From the NCBI GenBank assembly GCA_964655195.1, contig CAZZLK010000021.1, positions 1-64,000 on the forward strand: a DNA stretch of 64,000 nt. The letters are read 5' to 3'. Of the stretch, positions 1 through 8,052 are shown piece by piece (the first letter of the stretch is position 1; every line of letters starts with the position of its first letter). The translations under genes were made by a program, and so were the position numbers. Origin of the DNA: DUMJ01 sp964655195. GTDB lineage: Bacteria > DUMJ01. The notes under the pieces are model-generated. The model made no database searches. It saw only the letters and a program-made list of their open reading frames with translations, and was not told where the DNA came from.

Positions 1-870
1 AAAGTTGTAGCTATATTAGGGCCTGTCATATCCAGTAATACTCTGGCAGCTGCCCCTATAGCTCAACAGAGTAAGGTACCTCTTCTGACACCGACTGCAA
101 CTAATCCTAGAGTTACCCAGGTTGGCAATTACATCTTTAGAGTCTGCTTTGTCGATGACTTTCAGGGAACAGTTATGGCAAGATTTGCAAAGACTGGCTT
201 GGGTAAGAGAGTGAGTACTGCTGCTATCTTATATGAGAAGACTAGTGATTACAGTATAGGATTAGCAAAGTACTTCAAAGAGACCTTTACAAAAATTGGC
301 GGAAAGATCGTAGCAGAAGAATCCTTTAGCTCCGGTGATCAGGATTTTAGTGCTCAGCTCACCAAAATAAAAGGTAAAAATCCAGATGTCCTATATGTAC
401 CTTCTTACTACGATACTGCAGGACTTATAATAAAGCAAGCTAGAGAACTTGGTATCAATGTCCCAATCCTAGGTGGAGATGGATTTGACTCTCCTCAACT
501 GGTACAGCTTGCTGGTAAAGAGAATCTAAAAGACTGCTACTTCAGTGGACACTTCTTCGCTGGTTCTAGCGCTCCACAGGTAAAGACCTTTGTCGCCAAC
601 TTTAAGAAGAGATATAATCAGGTCCCTGATATGTTAGCAGCCTTAGGTTACGATGCAGCCTATATGTTAGCAGACGCTATAAAGAGGGCAGGCAAGGTGG
701 ATAGAGATGCTATAAGAGATGCTTTAGCCAATACCAAGAATCTAAAGCTTGTGACAGGAACGATTACCCTTGATGAAAACAGGAATCCGCTGAAGAGTGC
801 AGTTATTATTGGCTTTGATAGTAATGGTAATCAGGTCTATAAGACTACCGTAAGTCCTCCCAAGAAGTGA
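1..870 (+). CDS. livJ: Branched-chain amino-acid type ABC transporter substrate-binding protein (5' end outside window)
   Basis: The reading frame is open from base 1, so the gene begins before the window; the first internal ATG at 175 is not the start. The visible 289 residues match the periplasmic LivJ/LivK binding-protein family: an early stretch reading GPVISSNTLAAAPIAQ, then the YDTAGLIIKQARELG helix and GYDAAYMLADAI near the C-terminus. It would capture a branched-chain amino acid, or another amino acid or amide, outside the inner membrane and deliver it to the permeases encoded next. A strong terminator follows, so the binding protein is probably made in excess over the membrane parts. 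The exact substrate cannot be read from sequence. Confidence 0.93.
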   Translation, partial: KVVAILGPVISSNTLAAAPIAQQSKVPLLTPTATNPRVTQVGNYIFRVCFVDDFQGTVMARFAKTGLGKRVSTAAILYEKTSDYSIGLAKYFKETFTKIGGKIVAEESFSSGDQDFSAQLTKIKGKNPDVLYVPSYYDTAGLIIKQARELGINVPILGGDGFDSPQLVQLAGKENLKDCYFSGHFFAGSSAPQVKTFVANFKKRYNQVPDMLAALGYDAAYMLADAIKRAGKVDRDAIRDALANTKNLKLVTGTITLDENRNPLKSAVIIGFDSNGNQVYKTTVSPPKK

Positions 871-877
871 TGATCTT

Positions 878-925
878 AAGGGGAGAGGAGATAAAACTTT
901 TCCTGATGTTTCCTCTCCCCTTTTG
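878..925 (+). terminator. Rho-independent terminator after livJ
   Basis: Bases 878-889 pair perfectly with 911-922 (12 bp, mostly G/C) around a 21-nt loop, and the 3' arm runs into TTTT. It lies 8 bases after the livJ stop and before livH, so it probably lowers transcription of the permease genes relative to the binding protein. Confidence 0.9.
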
Positions 926-939
926 TGTATAAAAATATA

Positions 940-948
940 TGTTAAAAT
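940..948 (+). promoter_or_regulatory. Extended -10 promoter for livH
   Basis: TGTTAAAAT fits the TGN-TANNNT extended -10 pattern. It sits right after the terminator and 12 bases before the livH ATG, so the transcript leader would be only about 6 nt. No clear -35 or Shine-Dalgarno sequence is visible. Confidence 0.5.
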
Positions 949-960
949 TAGCTGGTTAAG

Positions 961-1860
961 ATGATGACAGAAATATTACAACAGCTTATAAATGGTATCG
1001 CATTGGGCAGCATATATGCCCTTATAGCCCTTGGTTATACTATGGTCTATGGGATACTTAGACTCATAAACTTTGCTCATGGAGATATATATATGGTAGG
1101 AGCTTATGCCGGATATTTTGCCATAGTATCTTTTAAGTGGGGTATAGTACCATCCTTTATCTTTGCTATGCTTGTATGTGCCGTATTAGGGATGAGTATT
1201 GAAAAGTTTGCTTATAGACCATTACGAATCCGTAATGCACCACGTATAGCAGCTTTAACGACCGCTATTGGAGTCTCTTTCCTTCTTGAAAATCTTGGAG
1301 TTATCTTCTGGACTCCAACTCCAAGAGCCTTTCCGCAGGTACTACCCTTGAAGATATATCAGGGAATATACGAGAGATTTGGAATAATAGTGAATAACAG
1401 GCAATTAGTGATCGTCTCTGTCGCTATCATCCTTATGATACTTTTACAATTTATAGTCAATAAAACCAAAATTGGGATGGCGATGAGAGCGGTCTCTTTT
1501 GATAGAGAAACCGCCTGGATGATGGGGGTAAACATCGATTATGTTATATCTTTTACATTTGCTATAGGGTCAATGCTGGCGGCAGCAGGTGGAGTATTGG
1601 TAGGTATATATTTCAATCGAATAGACCCTCTTATGGGTGTTATGCCTGGTGTGAAAGCCTTTGTAGCAGCAGTTCTTGGGGGAATAGGTATAATCCCCGG
1701 AGCTATGGTAGGCGGTTTTATATTGGGTATAGCAGAGATACTTGTCTCTGCATTTATAGCTTCGTCCTATAGGGATGCTATAGCTTTTGCTATCCTTATC
1801 ATCATACTTCTTGTAAAACCTTCTGGAATATTTGGTGCTATTACAAGGGAGAAGGTATAA
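961..1860 (+). CDS. livH: Branched-chain amino-acid ABC transporter permease LivH
   Basis: This 299-residue, very hydrophobic protein has the LivH hallmark near its N-terminus (GSIYALIALGYTMVYGILR followed by NFAHGD) and the cytoplasmic coupling loop around residues 160-190 (KIGMAMRAVSFDRETAWMMG). It forms the inner-membrane channel with LivM. Start choice: ATG 961 or the adjacent ATG 964; neither has a convincing ribosome site, and a promoter-like element lies just upstream, so the message may be almost leaderless. It is followed after 3 bases by livM. Confidence 0.95.
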   Translation: MMTEILQQLINGIALGSIYALIALGYTMVYGILRLINFAHGDIYMVGAYAGYFAIVSFKWGIVPSFIFAMLVCAVLGMSIEKFAYRPLRIRNAPRIAALTTAIGVSFLLENLGVIFWTPTPRAFPQVLPLKIYQGIYERFGIIVNNRQLVIVSVAIILMILLQFIVNKTKIGMAMRAVSFDRETAWMMGVNIDYVISFTFAIGSMLAAAGGVLVGIYFNRIDPLMGVMPGVKAFVAAVLGGIGIIPGAMVGGFILGIAEILVSAFIASSYRDAIAFAILIIILLVKPSGIFGAITREKV

Positions 1861-1863
1861 AGA

Positions 1864-2796
1864 ATGGAAAAGATAAGAAATCTTAGATATCCTCTGTTTA
1901 TACTGGGAACAATTATTATCTATCTGTTTAATCTTTTATCACCTTATATCAACCCTTACTATCTTCAGATAATTATCTTTGCCGGTATAAATATCATACT
2001 GGCTGTAAGTCTTAATGTGATAAATGGCTTATGTGGTCAGTTTTCATTAGGGCATGCAGGCTTTATGGCTGTAGGAGCCTACTTTTCTTCCTTCTTAACT
2101 TTTTATTATAAGATACCATTTCCACTAGCTCTTATCTCCGGCGGTATACTAGCAGGTCTGATAGGACTTGGCGTAGGTATACCGACACTGAGGTTAAGAG
2201 GAGATTATCTGGCTATAGCCACACTGGGGATGGGAGAAATTATACGTGTAATACTGTTCAACCTAGACATTGTTGGAGGTGCTAGAGGATTTCCTGGTAT
2301 ACCCAAATATACCAGTTTCTTTTGGGTATACTTTGTGGTCCTGTTGGTACTGATAAGCTCTTATAATCTATTAAAGAGCCCTCAGGGTAGAGCTATTCTT
2401 TCTATAAGAGAGGATGAGATAGCTTCAGAAGCTATGGGAATAAATACAACTAGGTTTAAAATCTTTGCCTTCATCTTTGGAGCATTCTGGGCTGGTATTG
2501 CCGGAGGATTATGGGCGCATTATATTCAATTTCTCCATCCCAGCTCATTTACCTTTATGAAATCGGTAGAGGTCTTGGTAATGATAGTTTTGGGTGGTCT
2601 AGGAAGTATCAGTGGAGTAACTATTTCTGCGGTTCTTCTCACATTTTTACCCGAGCTTCTTAGGTATGTGAAGGTAATATTTAATACTACGGTAGATCCG
2701 CGTATGGTCATATATTCCCTTCTCCTTATTTTGACAATGTTATTGAGACCTCAAGGGCTTTTAGGAGGTTATAGGAGGAAGATTAGGGAGCAATGA
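1864..2796 (+). CDS. livM: Branched-chain amino-acid ABC transporter permease LivM
   Basis: This 310-residue multi-span inner-membrane protein carries LivM family signatures: GQFSLGHAGFMAVGAYF near residue 58, LRLRGDYLAIATLGMGEI around 117, and the coupling segment SPQGRAILSIREDEIASEAMG near 175. It pairs with LivH to make the translocation pore. A purine-rich ribosome site (GGGAGAAGG) lies inside the end of livH. The stop overlaps the livG start by 4 bases (ATGA), which implies translational coupling. Confidence 0.95.
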   Translation: MEKIRNLRYPLFILGTIIIYLFNLLSPYINPYYLQIIIFAGINIILAVSLNVINGLCGQFSLGHAGFMAVGAYFSSFLTFYYKIPFPLALISGGILAGLIGLGVGIPTLRLRGDYLAIATLGMGEIIRVILFNLDIVGGARGFPGIPKYTSFFWVYFVVLLVLISSYNLLKSPQGRAILSIREDEIASEAMGINTTRFKIFAFIFGAFWAGIAGGLWAHYIQFLHPSSFTFMKSVEVLVMIVLGGLGSISGVTISAVLLTFLPELLRYVKVIFNTTVDPRMVIYSLLLILTMLLRPQGLLGGYRRKIREQ

Positions 2797-3563
2797 GCCT
2801 CTTAAGACTAGAAGACATAACAGTGGCATTTGGAGGTCTTTTGGCGGTATCAAATTTTGATCTTACAGTAGAAGAAAGAGAACTCGTAGGATTGATAGGT
2901 CCAAATGGTGCTGGAAAGACAACGGTCTTTAATACAATTACCGGATTTCACATTCCAGTAAAGGGAAGAGTTATATTTTCAAACATCGATATAACAGGTA
3001 GACCCACCTATCAAATAGCAAAACTTGGGATATCGAGGACATTCCAAAACATAAGATTATTTCCAAATCTGACCGTACTTGAAAATGTTATGATCGCAGC
3101 ACAGATGCATTTCAATATACCTTATCTACATACCTTCTTAAGGACCTCCCTATTCTATAAGTTGGAAAAGGCAATTGAAGAGAAAGCTCTTAATGCCTTA
3201 GAATTGGTAGGACTTAGAGGAGTAAAGGATGAGATAGCAAAGAATCTCCCATATGGGGATCAGAGAAAATTAGAAATAGCTAGAGCTGTAGCTACTGAGC
3301 CAAGATTAGTCTTACTGGATGAACCGGCAGCCGGGATGAATCCGAGAGAGACAGATGAACTGATGAGAATGATAAAATTTTTAAGGGATGAGTTAGATCT
3401 CACAATCATTCTGATAGAGCATGATATGCGTGTAGTAATGAACATATGTGAAAGAGTAATAGTATTAAACTATGGAGAGATTATAGCGGAAGGAACTCCT
3501 GATGAAATAAAGACTAAACCTGAAGTATTAGAGGCTTATTTAGGCAGTGCCGCAGTAGGATGA
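2793..3563 (+). CDS. livG: Branched-chain amino-acid ABC transporter ATPase LivG
   Basis: This 256-residue ABC ATPase has Walker A GPNGAGKT at residues 36-43, the signature variant YGDQRKLEIARA, Walker B LVLLDEPAAGMNP and the H-loop IEHDM. The PAAGMNP segment and the C-terminal AEGTPDEI...VLEAYLG are typical of LivG rather than LivF. LivG normally works as a heterodimer with LivF, but no second ATPase follows; metK comes next after 13 bases. The partner must be elsewhere, or LivG may act as a homodimer. Confidence 0.93.
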   Translation: MSLLRLEDITVAFGGLLAVSNFDLTVEERELVGLIGPNGAGKTTVFNTITGFHIPVKGRVIFSNIDITGRPTYQIAKLGISRTFQNIRLFPNLTVLENVMIAAQMHFNIPYLHTFLRTSLFYKLEKAIEEKALNALELVGLRGVKDEIAKNLPYGDQRKLEIARAVATEPRLVLLDEPAAGMNPRETDELMRMIKFLRDELDLTIILIEHDMRVVMNICERVIVLNYGEIIAEGTPDEIKTKPEVLEAYLGSAAVG

Positions 3564-3576
3564 CGGAGGTGTAAAG

Positions 3577-4752
3577 GTGAAAAGATATATCAAATACTTT
3601 AATGCAGAGTCGGTAACTGAAGGACATCCGGATAAGATAGCTGATCAGATCTCTGATGCTATCCTAGATAGTTATTTAGAGAAAGATCCAGAGTCGAGAG
3701 TTGCCTGTGAAACCTTAACTACGCTTGGATTGATCCATGTAACAGGAGAGATATCTAGTAGGGCAATGATAGATATAAACAAGGTAATAAGAAACACAGT
3801 AAAGGAAATAGGATATACTGATGCATCTTATGGACTCGATGCTGATAGTTGTGGAATACTTGTGTCTCTTAAAGAACAGTCTCCGGATATAGCTCAGGGC
3901 GTCATAAAGGACAAAGATATTGGTGCTGGAGATCAGGGACTTATGTTTGGTTATGCAACCAACGAAGCTATGGATATTATGGAAAGTGCTTCATATATGC
4001 CTACACCTATAATACTAGCTCATCGCCTAGCTTATAGACTGGCTGAGGTAAGAAAATCTGGCTTTCTTTCCTATTTAAGACCCGACGGAAAGACTCAGGT
4101 CACGGTGGTCTATGATGGAGATAGACCGGTAAGGGTAGATAGGGTGGTCATTGCTGCACAACACGATCCTGACGTAGATATGAACAAACTCAGAGAAGAG
4201 ATTATAGAATATGTAATAAAGTATACAATCCCTAAAGAATGGTTAGATAAAGATACAAAGTACTATATAAATGCTACTGGAAGATTTGTAATCGGTGGAC
4301 CGGCAGGAGATGCTGGACTTACTGGCAGAAAGATAATAGTGGATACCTACGGTGGAATGGCAAGACACGGAGGAGGATGTTTCTCTGGTAAAGATCCTAC
4401 CAAGGTAGATAGGTCTGCTGCTTATATGGCTAGGTATACTGCTAAGAACATAGTGGCTAGTGGATTAGCAGATAAGTGTGAAGTACAGGTGGCCTATGTG
4501 ATAGGGGTAAGCGAACCAATCTCTCTATATGTAGAGACATTCAATACTGAAAAGGTTGACCCTGAAAAGTTAAACAGAGTAGTAAGAGAACTTTTTGACT
4601 TTAGGCCCAAGAGCATAATAGAAAATTTCAATCTCAGAAGGCCTATCTACAGAAAACTGGCAGCTTACGGCCACTTTGGAAGAATAGATCTGGATTTACC
4701 TTGGGAAAGGCTTGATAAAGTAGATGAATTAAAGAATGCCTTTAACATATGA
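3577..4752 (+). CDS. metK: S-adenosylmethionine synthetase
   Basis: MetK makes S-adenosylmethionine from methionine and ATP. The 391-residue protein has full family length and motifs: GHPDKIADQISDAI near the N-terminus, GAGDQGLMFGYA around 120, and the glycine-rich loop GGGCFSGKDPTKVDRSAAY around 268. The start is GTG 3577, chosen because GGAGG lies 7 bases upstream. S-adenosylmethionine is used by RsmB, RlmN and PrmC encoded in this window. The 3' end overlaps priA by 17 bases, a metK-priA order also common in clostridia. Confidence 0.97.
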   Translation: MKRYIKYFNAESVTEGHPDKIADQISDAILDSYLEKDPESRVACETLTTLGLIHVTGEISSRAMIDINKVIRNTVKEIGYTDASYGLDADSCGILVSLKEQSPDIAQGVIKDKDIGAGDQGLMFGYATNEAMDIMESASYMPTPIILAHRLAYRLAEVRKSGFLSYLRPDGKTQVTVVYDGDRPVRVDRVVIAAQHDPDVDMNKLREEIIEYVIKYTIPKEWLDKDTKYYINATGRFVIGGPAGDAGLTGRKIIVDTYGGMARHGGGCFSGKDPTKVDRSAAYMARYTAKNIVASGLADKCEVQVAYVIGVSEPISLYVETFNTEKVDPEKLNRVVRELFDFRPKSIIENFNLRRPIYRKLAAYGHFGRIDLDLPWERLDKVDELKNAFNI

Positions 4753-6664
4753 TATTCTTATAGATAGAAATGCCCCGAAAGATTTGATTTTTTCTTATTC
4801 TTCGAATAACGTCCTCCGGATAGGAGATTATGTTGCGGTTCTCTTAAAGGGACATCTGGCGAAAGGTTATGTAATAAAAGAAAACAAGGAAGTATCTGTC
4901 CAAGACTCAAAGATGGTCTTGGACAGAATATTTGATGTGCCTTTAGTCTTACCCCATCTTTTAGATCTTGCATATTGGATTTCTGAGTATTATATATGTA
5001 ATCTCTCTCAGGCATTAGCAACAGTAATTCCCCCAGAGATAAGGAATATAGATGTAAAATATGATGGTACCTTAAAAGTTAAGGTGCCAAAAACAAGAAG
5101 AAAGAAAAAGAAAAAAGGTTATGCAGGTTACATACCCCTTTCTGACTATGAAACTCCTCTTCTAGGGGAATACAGAAATCTTTTAGTAAAGCTTCCAATC
5201 GAAGAGAGGCTTAGTGTCTACTTGAAACTTATAGAAAAAGAAAGAGATAATGGCAAAGGAGTAGTTGTACTATTCCCCGAAGTAGATACCCTCCTAGCAG
5301 TAGAAGATAAGTTTAGAAAGGAATATGAAGGGGATATCGCCATGTTATACAGTGGACAGAGCCCTGCAGTAAAGAATGAGGAATGGTGGCGTATAAGGTA
5401 TGGCAAGGTTAAAATAGTCTTAGGAACCAGATCAGCCATATTTGCCCCACTAGAAAATCTAGGATTGATAATTATTGATGGGGAAGAGAGTGACAGCTAT
5501 AAAGATGAGAGTAGACCTCTCTATGATGCTAGGACGATAGCTTACAGGATTCAAGAATTGTTAGGATGTAAGGTTATATTTGGAAGCAGTACCCCTTCAT
5601 TGGATACATATAAGAGGGTCACAGAGAACAGAATAAATATCATTACCGAAGATAGAACAAGGGATCTGAGTAATATAAAATCAGTAAATATGAAAGGGAG
5701 AAGGGGTTTTCTCAGCAGAGAACTGATACATTATTGCAAGGTCTCCTTGGCTAGAAAAAAACAGATACTTATACTGGTCAATAGAAAGGGATATTTTACC
5801 CTTGAAGTCTGTAAGAATTGTGGGTATATCGAGAGATGCCCAAACTGTAATATTGCGCTAGTATATCATAAGGATGAAGGACTTGAATGTCACTACTGCG
5901 GATATAGTATAGATAAAATGGATCAGTGTCCAGAATGTGGGGGAAAAATGGAACTGTTTGGTTACGGTGTAGAGAGGATAGAAGAGATACTACAGAAGAT
6001 ATTCCCTAAAGCTAGAATAGCCAGAATGGATGCAGACCTTCCCACCAAAGAGATTAACGAGATATGGGAGAGATTCATAAACGGGAATATAGACATTCTG
6101 GTTGGAACGCAGATGATAGCGAAGGGTTTTCGTCTCCCAAATGTTGCCCTAACTGGAATTTTAGCCTCAGACTTGGCTCTGAATCTACCTGACTTCAAAG
6201 TTAGCGAAAGAATCTTTCAGCTTATATATAGCTTGGCTGAACAAACAGGGAATAACAAATATTTAGTGATTCAGAGTATGCTTCCCAGTTATTATCCTAT
6301 AAAGTATGCGAGCAGGTTGGATTATGAGAGCTTCTACAGATATGAATCTCAACTACGGAGGTCTCTTGGATATCCTCCCTATAGTCACATAGTAAGAATA
6401 GTCGTCTCCGGAAAAGATGAGGAGAGTGTAAAAACTATAGCGGCCTCTCTAGCTCTTGACATAGAGAGAAGATTGAGGATAGACTATTCAGGGCCTGCTA
6501 GATGTCCTTTCTATAGGATAAAAAAGACATTTCACTGGCATATTCTTTTGAAGATAAAAGACCTAACTGTAGACATAATGAAAGTTGTAAAAGAACTTGT
6601 AGGGGCTTATAATTATAAAGACATTGGTATAATGGTAGACGTAGATCCTGTGTCTATGTTATAG
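4736..6664 (+). CDS. priA: Primosomal protein PriA, apparently without helicase motifs
   Basis: This 642-residue protein keeps the PriA layout: N-terminal DNA-binding region, Lys-rich linker (about 115-125), RecA-like lobes, and a zinc region with paired cysteines (CKNCG, CPNC, CHYCG, CPECGG, residues about 358-405). GTQMIAKGF and ASDLALNLPDF are also conserved. The ATPase motifs are gone. The place of Walker A (normally GVTGSGKTEVY) reads LVKLPIEERLSVY near 150, the DEEH box reads DGEE at 248-251, and motif VI (QVAGRAGR) reads SLAEQTGN near 499. It probably binds stalled forks and loads partners without unwinding DNA, as inferred for actinobacterial PriA. The reading frame is intact. Confidence 0.9.
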   Translation: MPLTYDILIDRNAPKDLIFSYSSNNVLRIGDYVAVLLKGHLAKGYVIKENKEVSVQDSKMVLDRIFDVPLVLPHLLDLAYWISEYYICNLSQALATVIPPEIRNIDVKYDGTLKVKVPKTRRKKKKKGYAGYIPLSDYETPLLGEYRNLLVKLPIEERLSVYLKLIEKERDNGKGVVVLFPEVDTLLAVEDKFRKEYEGDIAMLYSGQSPAVKNEEWWRIRYGKVKIVLGTRSAIFAPLENLGLIIIDGEESDSYKDESRPLYDARTIAYRIQELLGCKVIFGSSTPSLDTYKRVTENRINIITEDRTRDLSNIKSVNMKGRRGFLSRELIHYCKVSLARKKQILILVNRKGYFTLEVCKNCGYIERCPNCNIALVYHKDEGLECHYCGYSIDKMDQCPECGGKMELFGYGVERIEEILQKIFPKARIARMDADLPTKEINEIWERFINGNIDILVGTQMIAKGFRLPNVALTGILASDLALNLPDFKVSERIFQLIYSLAEQTGNNKYLVIQSMLPSYYPIKYASRLDYESFYRYESQLRRSLGYPPYSHIVRIVVSGKDEESVKTIAASLALDIERRLRIDYSGPARCPFYRIKKTFHWHILLKIKDLTVDIMKVVKELVGAYNYKDIGIMVDVDPVSML

Positions 6665-6685
6665 ATACCTCAGGAGGGAAAATAT

Positions 6686-7150
6686 ATGTCGGGAGTAGCG
6701 ATAAGAATTTACGGGGATCCAGTTTTAAGGCAGAAGGCTGTTCCTGTAAATAAGATAGATAGAAGGATAAAGAGGCTTGTTAGATATATGGAAGAAGCTA
6801 TGGAAAAGGCTAATGGGATTGGCTTAGCCGCTCCTCAGGTAGGAGTAAGTGAGAGGGTTATTATAGTAAAGATAAGATCCCCTATAGTTGTAGTAAATCC
6901 AGTAATTACTTATATGGAGGGAGAAGAACTAGGAGAAGAGGGCTGTTTAAGTATTCCAAATGTCGTTGGAGATGTAAGTAGGGCAACTAGAATTATAGTT
7001 AAGGGATTAGATCTAAATGAGAGGGAGATAGAGATAGAGGCAAATAATCTTTCTGCTAGAGCATTTCAACACGAAATTGATCATCTAGATGGCATACTAT
7101 TTATAGATAGAGCCATATCTATAAGGAAGGTGGAAAAATCCTCAGAATAG
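6686..7150 (+). CDS. def: Peptide deformylase
   Basis: This metalloenzyme removes the formyl group from N-terminal formyl-methionine of new proteins. All three family motifs are present in its 154 residues: GIGLAAPQVG at 44-53, EEGCLSIP near 89-96, and the metal-binding HEIDH in QHEIDHLDG near 130. The Cys of EGCLS and the two His would bind Fe2+. The start is ATG 6686 with AGGAGG 8 bases upstream. The 3' end overlaps the start of fmt, whose enzyme performs the opposite reaction. Confidence 0.97.
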   Translation: MSGVAIRIYGDPVLRQKAVPVNKIDRRIKRLVRYMEEAMEKANGIGLAAPQVGVSERVIIVKIRSPIVVVNPVITYMEGEELGEEGCLSIPNVVGDVSRATRIIVKGLDLNEREIEIEANNLSARAFQHEIDHLDGILFIDRAISIRKVEKSSE

Positions 7151-8052
7151 TATTTTGGGGCACTCCAGAATTTGCTCTCCCATCTTTAGAAAGGTTAAAG
7201 GATAAGATATCCCTGGTGATCACTAAACCGGATAAACCTCAGGGGAGAGGATTAAAACTAAAGCCTTCTCCAGTTAAATCGAAGGCGTTAGAGCTTAATA
7301 TACCTGTACTCTCTCCGGAAAAGTTGAGCGAGATAAAAGATAAACTTTCAGGGTTTGACCTTGGTATAGTGGTGGCTTATGGACTTATTATTCCAAAGAA
7401 GATAATAGATATGTTTCCAAAGGGTATTATAAATCTCCATCCATCTCTCCTTCCTAAATACAGGGGACCTGCTCCAATACAGTGGGCAATAATGAATGGA
7501 GAAGAAGAGACTGGGGTTAGTATAATATACCTTACTGAAGAATTAGATGCTGGAGACATCATCTTACAGGAAAGAGTCAAAATCTTTCCAGAAGACACAA
7601 CAGAAACTCTCTCTGAAAGGTTAAGTATGATTGGTGCAGAGGTACTGGAGAGGGCTATAGGACTGATAGAAACAGGTAGTATAAATCCTATCCCTCAGGA
7701 ACTCCTAGGGACCGTATCCTATGCTCCAAAGATCGACCCGGAGATGGGTAAAATTATCTGGAATGCCAGGAGTAAAGACATCGTAAACAAGATTCGAGCC
7801 CTTACCCCCTGGCCTAAGGCATATTTCTACAGATGTGGATTAAGAATAAATATTTTAGAGGGGGAACCTTCTCCTATAAAAGGAGAACCAGGAAGAGTCA
7901 TAAGTGTTGAAGAAAAGGGGATATTAGTTGGGACTCAAGATGGAAGTGTGTGGATCAAAAAGGTCCAACCAGAAAGTAGAAAGGTCATCAGTGGATATGA
8001 TTTTGCCAATGGTTATAGGATAAAAGAGGGAAGTTTTTTAGCAGATGAATAA
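7138..8052 (+). CDS. fmt: Methionyl-tRNA formyltransferase with a non-standard start
   Basis: Fmt formylates Met-tRNA(fMet) using 10-formyl-tetrahydrofolate. The frame upstream of the first standard codon (GTG 7216) encodes the conserved N-terminus RIVFWGTPEFALPSL, so that GTG cannot be the true start. Homologues typically begin MLRIVF; here the matching codon is ATC at 7138, and no ATG, GTG or TTG exists between the in-frame stop at 7108 and 7216. AGGTGG lies 4 bases before the ATC. Catalytic landmarks are intact: NLHPSLLPKYRGPAPIQ and LDAGDIILQ, then the C-terminal tRNA-binding domain; 304 residues from ATC. See findings for the frameshift and base-error alternatives. Confidence 0.9.
   Translation: MLRIVFWGTPEFALPSLERLKDKISLVITKPDKPQGRGLKLKPSPVKSKALELNIPVLSPEKLSEIKDKLSGFDLGIVVAYGLIIPKKIIDMFPKGIINLHPSLLPKYRGPAPIQWAIMNGEEETGVSIIYLTEELDAGDIILQERVKIFPEDTTETLSERLSMIGAEVLERAIGLIETGSINPIPQELLGTVSYAPKIDPEMGKIIWNARSKDIVNKIRALTPWPKAYFYRCGLRINILEGEPSPIKGEPGRVISVEEKGILVGTQDGSVWIKKVQPESRKVISGYDFANGYRIKEGSFLADE

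Noticed and set aside
878..960. A riboswitch between livJ and livH
   Set aside because: The only structure is a simple terminator hairpin directly after a stop codon, with no aptamer-like elements before it.
7216..8052. GTG 7216 as the fmt start
   Set aside because: It would remove the conserved first beta-strand and the GTPEFA motif, which are clearly encoded upstream in the same frame.
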